Counted from the stretch's first letter, positions 1 through 7,417 are shown. The stretch: 17,119 bases of DNA from JAHJDR01 sp964526915 (GCA_964526915.1 CAZGMS010000193.1:1-17119); one strand, 5' to 3'. Program-made: numbers and translations. The notes: a model not told the origin generated them from the sequence alone.

Positions 1-513
1 CCCGGTCGCCCCCCCGCCAATATCGACGATCATGCTACCTGTCGGTTCCGTCACCGGCAAACCGGCACCAATAGCGGCCGCCATCGGTTCTTCTATGAGA
101 TAAACCTCACGTGCCCCCGCAGACTCGGCAGACTCGCGAACCGCGCGTTTTTCGACCTCGGTGATGCCAAAGGGAACACCCACGATGATACGCGGGCGGA
201 TCAGCGATTTACGGTTGTGCGCGCGCCTGATGAAGTAACGCAACATGGCCTCGGTGACTTCGAAATCAGCGATGACGCCATCTTTCATGGGCCTGATGGC
301 CTCAATAGAGCCAGGCGTGCGCCCGAGCATCTCCTTGGCCTCTTTGCCAACTGCCAACACTTTTTTCTGCCCGCGAGCATCTTTTTTCACCGCCACCACA
401 GAGGGCTCGGAAGTGATGATCCCCTTGCCTTTGGCATAGATCAGTGTATTCGCCGTCCCCAAATCGATGGCCAAATCATTCGAAAAAAAACCAATAATAC
501 GATCCCAAATCAT
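1..513 (-). CDS. mreB: Rod shape-determining actin homologue MreB, 5' part only
   Basis: MreB is the bacterial actin that polymerises on the inner face of the cytoplasmic membrane and directs the elongasome during lateral wall growth. The visible 171 residues start MIWDRIIGFFSNDLAIDLG and contain the actin-fold phosphate-1 loop (DLGTANTL, about residues 17-24), SEPSVVAV (35-42), the region ending IRPMKDGVIADF, and RPRIIVGVPFGITEVEKRA followed by IEEPMAAAIGAGLPV. The N-terminus begins with the usual short membrane-contacting segment. The frame leaves the window at position 1, inside the second phosphate-binding motif, where DIGGGATG is read instead of the family's near-invariant DIGGGTTE; I suspect base errors at the contig edge. 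No Shine-Dalgarno sequence is visible upstream of the ATG at 513; a long hairpin begins 10 nt upstream. The gene is divergent from the chaperone at 778. Identification is very secure. Confidence 0.97.
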   Translation of the reverse strand, partial: MIWDRIIGFFSNDLAIDLGTANTLIYAKGKGIITSEPSVVAVKKDARGQKKVLAVGKEAKEMLGRTPGSIEAIRPMKDGVIADFEVTEAMLRYFIRRAHNRKSLIRPRIIVGVPFGITEVEKRAVRESAESAGAREVYLIEEPMAAAIGAGLPVTEPTGSMIVDIGGGATG

Positions 514-523
514 GCAAGTTTGT

Positions 524-579
524 TTCTGGAGTATAGGTCTTATACGTCCCGTAGGACCTATGAGACCTATACCCCAGAA
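524..579. repeat. 56-bp near-perfect palindrome (hairpin) in the mreB leader
   Basis: Positions 524-540 pair with 563-579 with a single mismatch (530/573). The pairing continues inward (542-544 with 559-561, 546-549 with 554-557) to a four-base loop at 550-553, with a T/G wobble at 541/562 and a mismatch at 545/558. That gives about 26 stacked positions. The same stretch also reads as four degenerate 9-bp units (AGGTCTTAT, ACGTCCCGT, AGGACCTAT, GAGACCTAT). It lies 10 nt from the mreB start codon, between the divergent mreB and ppiD-like genes. Neither side is followed by a T-run, so it is not a simple intrinsic terminator. I recall similar AGGTCCTAT-type palindromes in other genomes but cannot check this. 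Confidence 0.85.
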
Positions 580-599
580 CCCGTGGTTATTTTTACACA

Positions 600-628
600 A
601 ATTTATCACGCTTATGTGTTCTTCGCAA
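600..628 (-). promoter_or_regulatory. Candidate sigma-70 type promoter for mreB
   Basis: On the minus strand TTGCGA (623-628) and TAAATT (600-605) are separated by 17 nt, each matching four of six consensus bases. A start near 593 would give a leader of about 80 nt that contains the whole 524-579 hairpin. The region is AT-rich, so chance matches are likely; this is a weak prediction from spacing alone. Confidence 0.3.
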
Positions 629-638
629 TAAAAATCAG

Positions 639-667
639 TTGCAAAGAATGTGTAATAAAAATAAATA
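639..667 (+). promoter_or_regulatory. Weak candidate promoter for the ppiD-like/cca/coaE run
   Basis: TTGCAA (639-644) and TAAATA (662-667) are 17 nt apart on the plus strand. The -10 element matches only three of six consensus bases. A promoter is expected somewhere in 580-700 because the divergent genes must both be served from here, but the exact site is uncertain. Confidence 0.25.
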
Positions 668-703
668 TCGCCCGCCCAGTGGCAAATTGTTCAACAACTA
701 CCC

Positions 704-768
704 TTTCTGCTTTCTGCTTTCAATCTTCAGACTTTTTAGGTGCTGAGTGTTGAGGGCTGACGGTCGAC
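704..768. repeat. Two adjacent degenerate 7-bp tandem arrays upstream of the ppiD-like gene
   Basis: The first array reads TTTCTGC, TTTCTGC, TTTCAAT, CTTCAGA (704-731). The second reads TGCTGAG, TGTTGAG, GGCTGAC, GGTCGAC (741-768). Both have a 7-bp period but different units. The second ends 9 nt before the ATG at 778 and occupies the place where a ribosome binding site would lie. The first two units of the first array are identical; the rest are degenerate. Confidence 0.65.
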
Positions 769-777
769 CAAACGATC

Positions 778-1836
778 ATGTTAACCATTCTTCGAAAAAA
801 CAAGGAAAGCCTCGTCATCAAAATTATCCTCCTGATGATCATTCTGTCGTTCGCCATATTTTTTGGATCCTCTTCATTGCGCAACAGTCGTGGTGGCAAC
901 CCGAATGTTGCGGCCACGGTCAACGACACGGCTATCAGCATGCAAAAAGCGGAATTTCTGTTTAAAGCCAAACTCGACGAAATGTCCAAGGCCGGTGGGG
1001 CAGACCTCCCTGAAGAGTTTGTCAACATGATCAAGACGAGCGTGGTGGAAAATCTCATCAATCAGGAATTGATCAACCAGACGCTCACCCAATACGGGCT
1101 TCAAACATCGGCCGCCGAACTGGTCGACAGCATCAAGACCAATCCACAATTTGTCAAAGACGGAAAGTTTGACCAGGATTTTTACACCAAACGCTTTCTG
1201 CCCTATTATCAGTACCAGCACGGCTCATCTTTCGAAGGTGACCTGCAGAAGGACCTGGCCGCCCAGAAAATATTCGATCTGTTCAGCGGCATGATCAAAC
1301 TCAGCGATGTTGAACTCGCGCGCCTGTACCAAGAGACCAATACGAAGTTCAAATTTGAATATGTCCAAATACCGCTTGTGTCCAAAGACAAGACCAACAA
1401 AACGGATGAAGCCGCAACAGAGATGATCCCAGACCCGGAAAAAACCGCAAAGAGTATTCTCGCACAGTGGAAAATGGGTAGCGACATCAACAAAATTGCC
1501 ACGGACCTCAAACTCACCAAAAAACAGACCCCGGAGCTCAGTTTGCCCAGACTGCAGGCGATCTTCGGCGGCAAGGCCAGTCCCGAAAACCTCAAACTCC
1601 TGGCCGCTCTGACGGAACAAAGGCCCTTTCCCAATTCCCAGATCAAGGAAGGCAATTTTTATTATGTGGTCAAACTGACCAGCCGTACGGCTCCCGAGAC
1701 CAAGCCCGACGAAGAAAGTCTGCAAACCTTGCAGGAGGCCTATCAGGACGAATTGAGCATGGGCCTGGAGAGTTCATTCCTCAAGGCCTTGCGTGCAAAG
1801 GCCAAGATTAAAAAAACAGCCGCCGCGCAACCATGA
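778..1836 (+). CDS. Membrane-anchored SurA_N/PpiD-like periplasmic chaperone lacking the parvulin domain
   Basis: This 352-residue protein has a basic N-terminus, then one hydrophobic segment (about residues 12-30, rich in Ile/Leu/Phe), the arrangement of a signal anchor that leaves the rest in the periplasm. Residues about 43-190 resemble the SurA/PpiD N-terminal chaperone domain (AATVNDTAISMQKAE, then VVENLINQELINQTL, and a FDQDFYTKRF segment). In PpiD the following part carries a parvulin PPIase domain of roughly 90 residues. Here I see no such domain; after FKFEYVQIPL the chain goes into a C-terminal segment with a PpiD-tail-like stretch (GNFYYVVKLTSRTAP) and a helical, Lys/Ala-rich end. 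The likely role is holding or folding outer-membrane and exported proteins without isomerase activity. No good ribosome binding site is seen before the ATG; the second array occupies that place. The stop is 1 nt before the cca start, suggesting coupling. Confidence 0.8.
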   Translation: MLTILRKNKESLVIKIILLMIILSFAIFFGSSSLRNSRGGNPNVAATVNDTAISMQKAEFLFKAKLDEMSKAGGADLPEEFVNMIKTSVVENLINQELINQTLTQYGLQTSAAELVDSIKTNPQFVKDGKFDQDFYTKRFLPYYQYQHGSSFEGDLQKDLAAQKIFDLFSGMIKLSDVELARLYQETNTKFKFEYVQIPLVSKDKTNKTDEAATEMIPDPEKTAKSILAQWKMGSDINKIATDLKLTKKQTPELSLPRLQAIFGGKASPENLKLLAALTEQRPFPNSQIKEGNFYYVVKLTSRTAPETKPDEESLQTLQEAYQDELSMGLESSFLKALRAKAKIKKTAAAQP

Positions 1837-1837
1837 C

Positions 1838-3241
1838 ATGATACCCAACCTCAAACACTACCGCTTCATCCAGGACCTGCAACAGCAGGGTGGTGAGATT
1901 TATCTGGTCGGTGGCTCTGTGCGTGATCACTTGTTGGAAAAACCCCTCAAGGATCTCGATATCGTTGTACGAAAAATCCCCATCAAAGAACTCCTGCCCC
2001 TTTTGAAAAAGACAGGAATATTTTCGCAGGTCGGCAAATCCTTTGGTGTGATCAAGTTCACCCCGCACGAAAATAGGGAGCTCGAAATCGATATTGCTCT
2101 CCCCCGCACAGAAACCTCAACGGGTTCCGGGCACAAAGACTTTGATGTCCAGTCCGATCCGAACCTCGACCTTGCCCTCGACCTCAAACGGCGTGATTTT
2201 ACAATGAACGCGATGGCGGTCAACATCCTGACAGGCAAACTCGTCGATCCCTTTGACGGGCAAAGAGATATCCGGCACAAAACGATCCGTACGGTTTTTG
2301 TAAACTCTTTTGTTGAGGACCCCCTGCGCCTGTTGCGGGCCGTGCAGTTCGCGGCACGTTTCGATTTCGAAATCGCGCCCGAAACCTTTGGGGAGCTGCA
2401 GACCAACGCCAGCCTCATCAAAACGGTTTCTGCCGAACGGGTCATCATCGAGATAAAAAAACTTTTCGAAGCGCCCTTTCCCTCCTGCGGGTTCAATATC
2501 ATGAGACGCTCCGGTCTGCTCCCTCTTGTTTTTCCAGACGTGCATCAGATGATCGGCGTCCTGCAACCCAAAAAAGAGAACGAGGACGTATACGACCACA
2601 CCATGCGCGTGTTAGACGCCATGCGCTCATCACCAGACATCGAAAAGGCAGGCAACCCCACGCTCCTGTTCGCGGCCCTGTTTCACGATGCCGGCAAACC
2701 CAAAACACGCCGTGAAAACCCGCAAACCGGACACGTGAGTTTTTACAATCACAACGTGGTCTCAGCCGGGATCGCTGGCCGCTGGCTCAAACAATTCAAG
2801 GCATCCACCATTGGTATCGACACGCACCTGGTCTGTCACCTGATCAAAAACCACATGTTTGAGACCAAACATTTTTTGAACAACGAAAAATCGCTTCGGC
2901 GCTTCATCAACAAGGTCGGCGTGGAACCCATTTTTGATTTATTGGATCTGCGGCTGGCCGACAAAATGGGTGGCCGCTTTCCCAAAAAACTCTTCGGCAT
3001 TTTGAGCTTGCGGGACAAGGTCCGGGAGGAAATCAACAAGGCCCCCCCGTTCACCCCCAAGGATCTGGCCATCAATGGACACGACATCATGACCCTGGGC
3101 TATCAACCTGGCCCGATCTTCGGAGAGATCCAGCGATTTTTGATGGACAAGGTGTTGGACGATCCGGAACTGAATACGAAAGAAATCTTGCTAAGGTTGA
3201 TCACTGATAATAAGGATCAATTGCTGCAACTACTTCAATGA
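1838..3241 (+). CDS. cca: CCA tRNA nucleotidyltransferase with HD domain
   Basis: This enzyme adds or repairs the 3'-CCA of tRNAs using CTP and ATP, without a nucleic acid template. The 467-residue product has the class II nucleotidyltransferase head: GGSVRD (25-30), the catalytic DLD (39-41) with a further acidic EIDIAL near 83-88, RRDFTMNA (118-125), then EDPLRLLRAVQFAARFDF in the neck. A C-terminal HD phosphohydrolase-type domain follows, with FHDAGKP at 282-288. I chose the ATG at 1838 because it lies 1 nt after the previous stop and puts the GGSVRD motif at the usual distance; an upstream ATG at 1793 would overlap the previous gene by 44 nt. A poly(A) polymerase function is possible for this superfamily, but the HD domain favours a CCA enzyme. 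The tRNA at 6077-6150 does not encode CCA, so the activity is needed. Confidence 0.93.
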   Translation: MIPNLKHYRFIQDLQQQGGEIYLVGGSVRDHLLEKPLKDLDIVVRKIPIKELLPLLKKTGIFSQVGKSFGVIKFTPHENRELEIDIALPRTETSTGSGHKDFDVQSDPNLDLALDLKRRDFTMNAMAVNILTGKLVDPFDGQRDIRHKTIRTVFVNSFVEDPLRLLRAVQFAARFDFEIAPETFGELQTNASLIKTVSAERVIIEIKKLFEAPFPSCGFNIMRRSGLLPLVFPDVHQMIGVLQPKKENEDVYDHTMRVLDAMRSSPDIEKAGNPTLLFAALFHDAGKPKTRRENPQTGHVSFYNHNVVSAGIAGRWLKQFKASTIGIDTHLVCHLIKNHMFETKHFLNNEKSLRRFINKVGVEPIFDLLDLRLADKMGGRFPKKLFGILSLRDKVREEINKAPPFTPKDLAINGHDIMTLGYQPGPIFGEIQRFLMDKVLDDPELNTKEILLRLITDNKDQLLQLLQ

Positions 3242-3300
3242 ACAACAGACAATTGGCAATTGATGTAGTTGATCGTTGAGACAATTGAAGCAGTTGATTT

Positions 3301-3335
3301 GCCTTACGCCTTAAGCCTTGGGCCTTATGCCCTTC
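3301..3335. repeat. 7-bp tandem array, unit GCCTTAN
   Basis: Five consecutive heptamers read GCCTTAC, GCCTTAA, GCCTTGG, GCCTTAT, GCCCTTC. The first four share GCCTT. The array ends 14 nt before the ATG at 3350. The preceding bases (3250-3300) hold further degenerate CAATTGR and NNNGTTG repeats with mixed 7- and 9-bp spacing. Together these fill almost the whole spacer between cca and the next gene. Confidence 0.7.
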
Positions 3336-3349
3336 GTAAACACGTAATT

Positions 3350-3814
3350 ATGAAAACAAACACCGACCAATCCCTGGTTTGGGAACTCAAGGGGGACAAA
3401 CTGTTGTCCTCCCAGAAAAACAAAAAAGCCTTCGAGGCCTATCAAAAGGCACTGGAACTCAATCCCGCGCGACTGAGTCTCTACGATAAGCTCCTCGCCC
3501 TGCACGATCAGTTTGCCGACAACTGGGACGACTCTGATTTCGCGTACAACATGTCGCTCACCATGAAAAAACAGGAACTCATCAATCCTGTGTATAAGCG
3601 CATTCACGCCAGACTCGATGTCCACTTCAAAACAGTAGCCGAACTCATCAAAAAAATGCTCTCAGCACCCACCCCTGAGGCCGAAACAGACTGCGTGGAA
3701 CGCATCGTGTCCTGCGGGAGCCTGGCCCTCTACCCGCTCATCGATTACCTACTCACCTTCAAGGAAGTCTTGCGGCACCAAAAAAACAAACCACAAACCA
3801 AAACAGACAAATGA
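3350..3814 (+). CDS. Small TPR-like protein of unknown function
   Basis: I do not recognise a named family. The 154-residue product has one tetratricopeptide-like helix pair near the N-terminus (about residues 9-42, with AFEAYQKALELNP as the clearest element), then a Lys-rich helical middle and a segment near the C-terminus (CGSLALYPLIDYLLTFKEVL) that looks like a HEAT-type helical hairpin. No signal peptide or membrane segment is seen, so it is probably cytoplasmic and binds proteins. I chose ATG 3350; an upstream TTG at 3269 would force translation through the heptamer array and give an N-terminus (ALSLGPYAL) that reads like translated repeat. No clear ribosome binding site is seen. Its stop overlaps the coaE start by four bases (ATGA, 3811-3814), so the two are probably translationally coupled. 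Confidence 0.7.
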   Translation: MKTNTDQSLVWELKGDKLLSSQKNKKAFEAYQKALELNPARLSLYDKLLALHDQFADNWDDSDFAYNMSLTMKKQELINPVYKRIHARLDVHFKTVAELIKKMLSAPTPEAETDCVERIVSCGSLALYPLIDYLLTFKEVLRHQKNKPQTKTDK

Positions 3815-4455
3815 CAATTTCCCCATCGCAAAAAAGAATCCGCAAACCAACTGGCACTGAAATCATTGGCATCACGGGCGGACTGGCAACCGGCAAAAGC
3901 ACTGTTTCTGCCCTTCTCAGACGGTCTGGTTATTTTGTGATCGACACCGACGCCATTGCCCACGACGTGGTCAAACCACATCAAAAAGCCTTCAGACAGA
4001 TCGTGGAAGCCTTTGGACAAGCCATCATCAGCAAAGACGGCACCATTGATCGTGACGCGTTGGCCCAACTCGTTTTTATAAACAAAACCAAACGAAAGGA
4101 ACTTGAGGCCATCGTACACCCCGAGGTGAAAAAAGCGGTCAAAAATATAATCGACATTCTCAAAAAACAAAAACCACGCCTCATTTTTTTGGAAGTGCCC
4201 CTGCTGTTCGAAACCGATTTTCACAAACTCTGCCACCAGACCGTTTGCGTCACCTCTTCTCAATCCCACCAGCTTGAACGTGCCCGCACAAAGAGGCACA
4301 TGAGTCGCTCACAGGCCCTGGCCCGTATCCGCGCCCAGATGAGTCTTTCGAAAAAATGCAAGCGAGCCGATTTCGTCATCGAGAATAATGCGGGCAAAAA
4401 AGAGCTGACTCAAAAAATCAAAATCTGGCTCAAAGCCCTCTCTTGTTCATGGTAA
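3811..4455 (+). CDS. coaE: Dephospho-CoA kinase CoaE
   Basis: CoaE phosphorylates the ribose 3'-hydroxyl of dephospho-CoA with ATP, the last step of coenzyme A synthesis, in the cytosol. The 214 residues show the P-loop GGLATGKST (23-31; the family usually has GGIGSGKS), IDTDAIAHDVV with the acidic pair D45/D47, the strand LEVPLLFE (about 127-134), and an Arg-rich lid region (QLERARTKRHMS), followed by RADFVIENN. Length matches the family, with about 16 extra residues before the first strand. The start overlaps the preceding stop as ATGA, and there is no separate ribosome binding site, which supports coupled translation. Identification is secure. Confidence 0.95.
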   Translation: MTISPSQKRIRKPTGTEIIGITGGLATGKSTVSALLRRSGYFVIDTDAIAHDVVKPHQKAFRQIVEAFGQAIISKDGTIDRDALAQLVFINKTKRKELEAIVHPEVKKAVKNIIDILKKQKPRLIFLEVPLLFETDFHKLCHQTVCVTSSQSHQLERARTKRHMSRSQALARIRAQMSLSKKCKRADFVIENNAGKKELTQKIKIWLKALSCSW

Positions 4456-4483
4456 CAATTTGATATTGTTTGCTTAATTTTTT
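4454..4483 (+). terminator. Weak candidate terminator after coaE
   Basis: AACAAT (4454-4459) and ATTGTT (4465-4470) form a six-pair AT-only stem over the coaE stop codon, followed after a few bases by a T-run (4478-4483). The stem is thermodynamically poor, so some read-through into the transporter is likely. The rest of the 121-nt spacer shows only the ribosome binding site AAAGGAG (4564-4570) of the next gene. Confidence 0.25.
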
Positions 4484-4576
4484 ATCACTTCTCGCCACCA
4501 TTCTCTTGCAATCAATTAACATCTCTTTTATGGGGCAATGTCCTTGTTGTAAAAAATTTGAACAAAGGAGCTCCAC

Positions 4577-5989
4577 ATGAATCACAGTATTGCCTACCGT
4601 CAACGCCGTTTCATCAACTGGTTTTCGATCGGACTCGCCTACGCCTTTCTCTATATGGCTCGCTACAACCTCACCGTCACCAAAAACGCCTTGGGTGATT
4701 TGATGAGCAAGGTTGAGTTCGGTAATATCTTCGGTGCGGGCGCGCTGGTCTACGGATTCGCCTTTATCATCAACGGGCCGCTGTCTGACCGCTACGGTGG
4801 CAGGCGTGTGATGCTCATCGCCACCATGGGAGCCGCGATCGCCAACTTCCTCATGGGTCTGGTCCTGTTTGGCATCACCAACTGGCATTGGTCCATGCCC
4901 ATTTACACCACGTTCATGGTCCTCTACGCCATCAACATGTATTTTCAATCCTTTGGTGCTTTGGCGATCGTCACGGTCAAGGCCCCCTGGTTCCACGTCT
5001 CCGAGAGAGGGACCTTCTCTACCATTTTTGGAATCATGATCTCACTGGGTCTTTATTTCGCCTTCGACTGGGGTTATGCGATCATGGATGCCACGCGGGC
5101 CATAGTGGACACAACCAAGTTAGGCCTGATTGCAAAAATTGTCATTGGCGTGTTGGGAACTGGCAATGCCGGTGTGGACCAGAACTGGTGGTTGTTTTAC
5201 ATCCCTTCTTTTTTCCTGACCGTCTTCTGGCTCGTCATGCTCCTGGTTTTGCGAAACTCACCTGGTGAGGCGGGACATGCCAATTTTGATACCGGCGAGG
5301 ATTCCATCACCAAAGAAGGGGAAAAGACCTCTACAGTTGAGGTTTTCAAACGCATTTTTAGACACCCTGTGCTCATCGTTGTTTGTGGCATCGAGTTCTG
5401 CAGTGGTTTTTTGCGCAATGGCGTGATGCAGTGGTATCCTATTTTCGCTAAAGAAATCGGCATTTATAATTCCTTTTACATCACAAAAAACTGGGGCCTC
5501 ATGATGCTCATAGCGGGAATCACGGGTGGGGTCTTAACAGGGTGGGCCTCCGATAAATTTTTCAATTCTAAACGAGCCCCCATGTGCGGCATCTCTTACG
5601 GACTGATGTTGCTGGCCGCACTCTGGATGATCTTCACGCTCACGGGAAACAGCTGGCACGTGGGAATAATGGTGCTCATCATTTCGATGGCGGTCATCGG
5701 CGTGCATGGCATCATGTCGGGGACAGCCACGATGGATTTTGGCGGCGCCAAAAATACCGGCACGGCCACAGGGATTGTGGACGGCATCGTTTATCTCGGC
5801 GTTGCCGTTGAGGCCTTTGTGATCGGGCACATCACACCGACTGGCGCGGATAAGGCGGATCCATCGAAGTGGCAATATTGGCCCATCGCGCTGATCCTGC
5901 CAGCAATCATAGGACTCGCGTTGGCCATCAAAATTTGGAACGTCAAACCCAGGGCAAAACAGGCCACACAAAACGCAAAGGCCGCCTAA
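4577..5989 (+). CDS. MFS transporter of the organophosphate:phosphate antiporter type (GlpT/UhpT-like)
   Basis: The 470-residue protein is highly hydrophobic with the 12-helix major facilitator layout and a charged cytoplasmic loop between the two halves (about 238-262). Two features point to the organophosphate:phosphate antiporters. The first helix ends in FLYMARYNLTVTKN (R29), where GlpT has YYLVRKN. The seventh helix region reads FLRNGVMQWYP (R280), where GlpT has an equivalent LLRYGILDWSP. In GlpT these two arginines bind the phosphate of glycerol-3-phosphate, so the substrate here is probably a small phosphorylated metabolite exchanged for phosphate; glycerol-3-phosphate versus hexose-phosphate cannot be told. 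A GPLSDRYGGRR motif in the 2-3 loop is typical of MFS. The ribosome binding site AAAGGAG lies 6 nt before the ATG, the best in the window. A strong terminator follows. Confidence 0.88.
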   Translation: MNHSIAYRQRRFINWFSIGLAYAFLYMARYNLTVTKNALGDLMSKVEFGNIFGAGALVYGFAFIINGPLSDRYGGRRVMLIATMGAAIANFLMGLVLFGITNWHWSMPIYTTFMVLYAINMYFQSFGALAIVTVKAPWFHVSERGTFSTIFGIMISLGLYFAFDWGYAIMDATRAIVDTTKLGLIAKIVIGVLGTGNAGVDQNWWLFYIPSFFLTVFWLVMLLVLRNSPGEAGHANFDTGEDSITKEGEKTSTVEVFKRIFRHPVLIVVCGIEFCSGFLRNGVMQWYPIFAKEIGIYNSFYITKNWGLMMLIAGITGGVLTGWASDKFFNSKRAPMCGISYGLMLLAALWMIFTLTGNSWHVGIMVLIISMAVIGVHGIMSGTATMDFGGAKNTGTATGIVDGIVYLGVAVEAFVIGHITPTGADKADPSKWQYWPIALILPAIIGLALAIKIWNVKPRAKQATQNAKAA

Positions 5990-6020
5990 CAGACTCTTGA
6001 AAATAATCGCGCAAAAACAA

Positions 6021-6060
6021 AAAATCCCTTTTCACAACAATATGTGAAAAGGGATTTTTT
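6021..6060. terminator. Strong bidirectional intrinsic terminator
   Basis: Positions 6021-6036 pair perfectly with 6043-6058 (16 bp) around a six-base loop. The plus strand ends in a run of T (6055-6061) and the minus strand also ends in a T-rich stretch, from the A-run at 6011-6024. It separates the convergent transporter (plus) and tRNA-Arg (minus) and can stop transcription from both. Confidence 0.93.
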
Positions 6061-6076
6061 TGACCATCATATTCTG

Positions 6077-6150
6077 CGGATCCGACAGGACTCGAACCTG
6101 TGACCCTCTACTTAGAAGGCAGATGCTCTATCCAACTGAGCTACGGATCC
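6077..6150 (-). tRNA. tRNA-Arg, anticodon TCT
   Basis: The minus strand folds as a full cloverleaf. The acceptor GGATCCG (6144-6150) pairs with CGGATCC (6078-6084), with discriminator G at 6077. The D-arm contains TAGCTCAGTTGGATAGAGC and the T-arm contains GGTTCGAGTCC. The anticodon stem TCTGC/GTAGA encloses the loop CTTCTAA, giving anticodon TCT (6114-6116), which reads AGA/AGG. The three bases after the discriminator are CAG, so the CCA end is not encoded and must be added by the Cca enzyme at 1838. No convincing promoter was found in 6151-6219. Confidence 0.96.
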
Positions 6151-6219
6151 ATTGCGGACACGGCTCTACTGCAAGAAAGCCCCCTGACGCAATTGCTTTT
6201 TTTACGTCAGTGAATGGAT

Positions 6220-7383
6220 TCAAAATGGCACGGTAAGTTCGTTCAAATATTCCTGCCAAGGTAAAAATTCGATACGATCAACCAGATATTTTCTGGGGGT
6301 CTGACACACACAAAGGACACGATCCACCTTGTGATCATTCAAAAAGTTTTTCAAACCTTTGAATGAACTGGGGTTGGGCTCTGCGGATGATTTGATTTCG
6401 ATGGCCCAGGTTTGTCCCCGAATTTCCAAGATCAAATCGACTTCGATATCATCGGTCGTCCGAAAAAAAGACAGTGTCGCCTCGACATCGTGATAATGCA
6501 ACATCCTCTGCGTTTCCAAAATCAGCCAGTGCTCAAATGACAGACCATAAGGTGGCGTCGCCGGTGTGATGGGTTCATACAATCTTTTTTGCAGACAAGA
6601 CACAATACCCGTATCGAAAAAATAAAATTTGGGATGAGCCACAATTTTTTTTCTTACTGATTTTTTGTAGGGATAAAGATAAAACCCGAGCAGTGTGTCT
6701 TCGAGAATCTGAAAATACTCCTTCACAGTGGCATAGTGAACACCTATTTTTTTCGAGAGCGCGCTGAAATTGATGATGTGTCCATTTTCAAAACCTGCCA
6801 ATTCAAGAAACAAGCTGAAGGCAGGCACATTTCTTGTCATGGCTTCCTGCTGAATCTCCTCCTTGAGATAGGTGTTCACATACGCCTTGAGCAATTTGAT
6901 TTTGGTTGCTGTGTTTTTTTCCAGATAAATTGTGGGCAGTGACCCAAAACGCAAGGTGTCATCGAGATCAAAATTTGACAGGGTTTCATGATATGTCAGC
7001 GGGTACAAGTGAGTTATGATGGCCCGACCACCAAGCAAATTAACACCTCCCTTACGCAACTTTCTGGCACTCGAACCCGTCAATATGAATTGTACCTGAG
7101 GATGATCCTGCAGAATGGAGTGAACTTCGTTGAGCAAATGAGGCGCCCGTTGAATTTCATCAATCACCACAATCAGGCCACTTTTATTGAGTTGCGACCC
7201 GACTTCTTTGCTAAGCAAACTCGGATTCTGTAAATAACGTTGGTACTCGGTAAACTTTAATAGGTTAATAAAGATGTCGGGTTTAATCGTGTGCTTAATC
7301 AAATACGTTTTGCCTGTTTGACGTGGTCCAAATATAAATAACGAATGATTATGATTGGTTAGTTTCAATAGCCTATCTATCAT
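6220..7383 (-). CDS. AAA_14/DUF4143-type ATPase
   Basis: The 387-residue protein has an N-terminal AAA-type ATPase: Walker A GPRQTGKT (19-26), Walker B LIVVIDEIQRAP with D75/E76, and a sensor strand ILTGSSARKLRKGG (100-111). The C-terminal part matches the DUF4143 layout, with a winged-helix-like stretch (SALSKKIGVHYATVKEYF) and then EVDLILEIRG plus WAIEIKSS, the D...ExK pattern (E329, K331) of a restriction-endonuclease-like fold. These proteins are common accessory genes in bacteria and archaea; their cellular role is poorly defined, and I do not assign one. The gene is visibly more AT-rich than its neighbours, uses many A/T-ending codons, and stands alone with its own promoter, which suggests horizontal acquisition. 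The ATG at 7383 has AGGA close by. Confidence 0.9.
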   Translation of the reverse strand: MIDRLLKLTNHNHSLFIFGPRQTGKTYLIKHTIKPDIFINLLKFTEYQRYLQNPSLLSKEVGSQLNKSGLIVVIDEIQRAPHLLNEVHSILQDHPQVQFILTGSSARKLRKGGVNLLGGRAIITHLYPLTYHETLSNFDLDDTLRFGSLPTIYLEKNTATKIKLLKAYVNTYLKEEIQQEAMTRNVPAFSLFLELAGFENGHIINFSALSKKIGVHYATVKEYFQILEDTLLGFYLYPYKKSVRKKIVAHPKFYFFDTGIVSCLQKRLYEPITPATPPYGLSFEHWLILETQRMLHYHDVEATLSFFRTTDDIEVDLILEIRGQTWAIEIKSSAEPNPSSFKGLKNFLNDHKVDRVLCVCQTPRKYLVDRIEFLPWQEYLNELTVPF

Positions 7384-7389
7384 AATCCT

Positions 7390-7417
7390 ATTATAGTCGT
7401 ATTTATAGGAATATCAA
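7390..7417 (-). promoter_or_regulatory. Near-consensus promoter immediately before the ATPase start
   Basis: On the minus strand TTGATA (7412-7417) and a perfect TATAAT (7390-7395) are 16 nt apart. The TATAAT ends six bases before the ATG at 7383, so transcription would be expected to begin at or next to the start codon, giving a leaderless or nearly leaderless mRNA. The surrounding AT-richness raises the chance of a coincidental match. Confidence 0.55.

Noticed and set aside
217..753. A 178-codon plus-strand open frame at the left end
   Set aside because: It is antisense to mreB over most of its length and then runs through the hairpin and heptamer spacer.
6184..6210. CTGACG/CGTCAG inverted repeat after the ATPase as a terminator
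   Set aside because: Only six pairs around a 15-nt loop, and no T-run follows on the minus strand.
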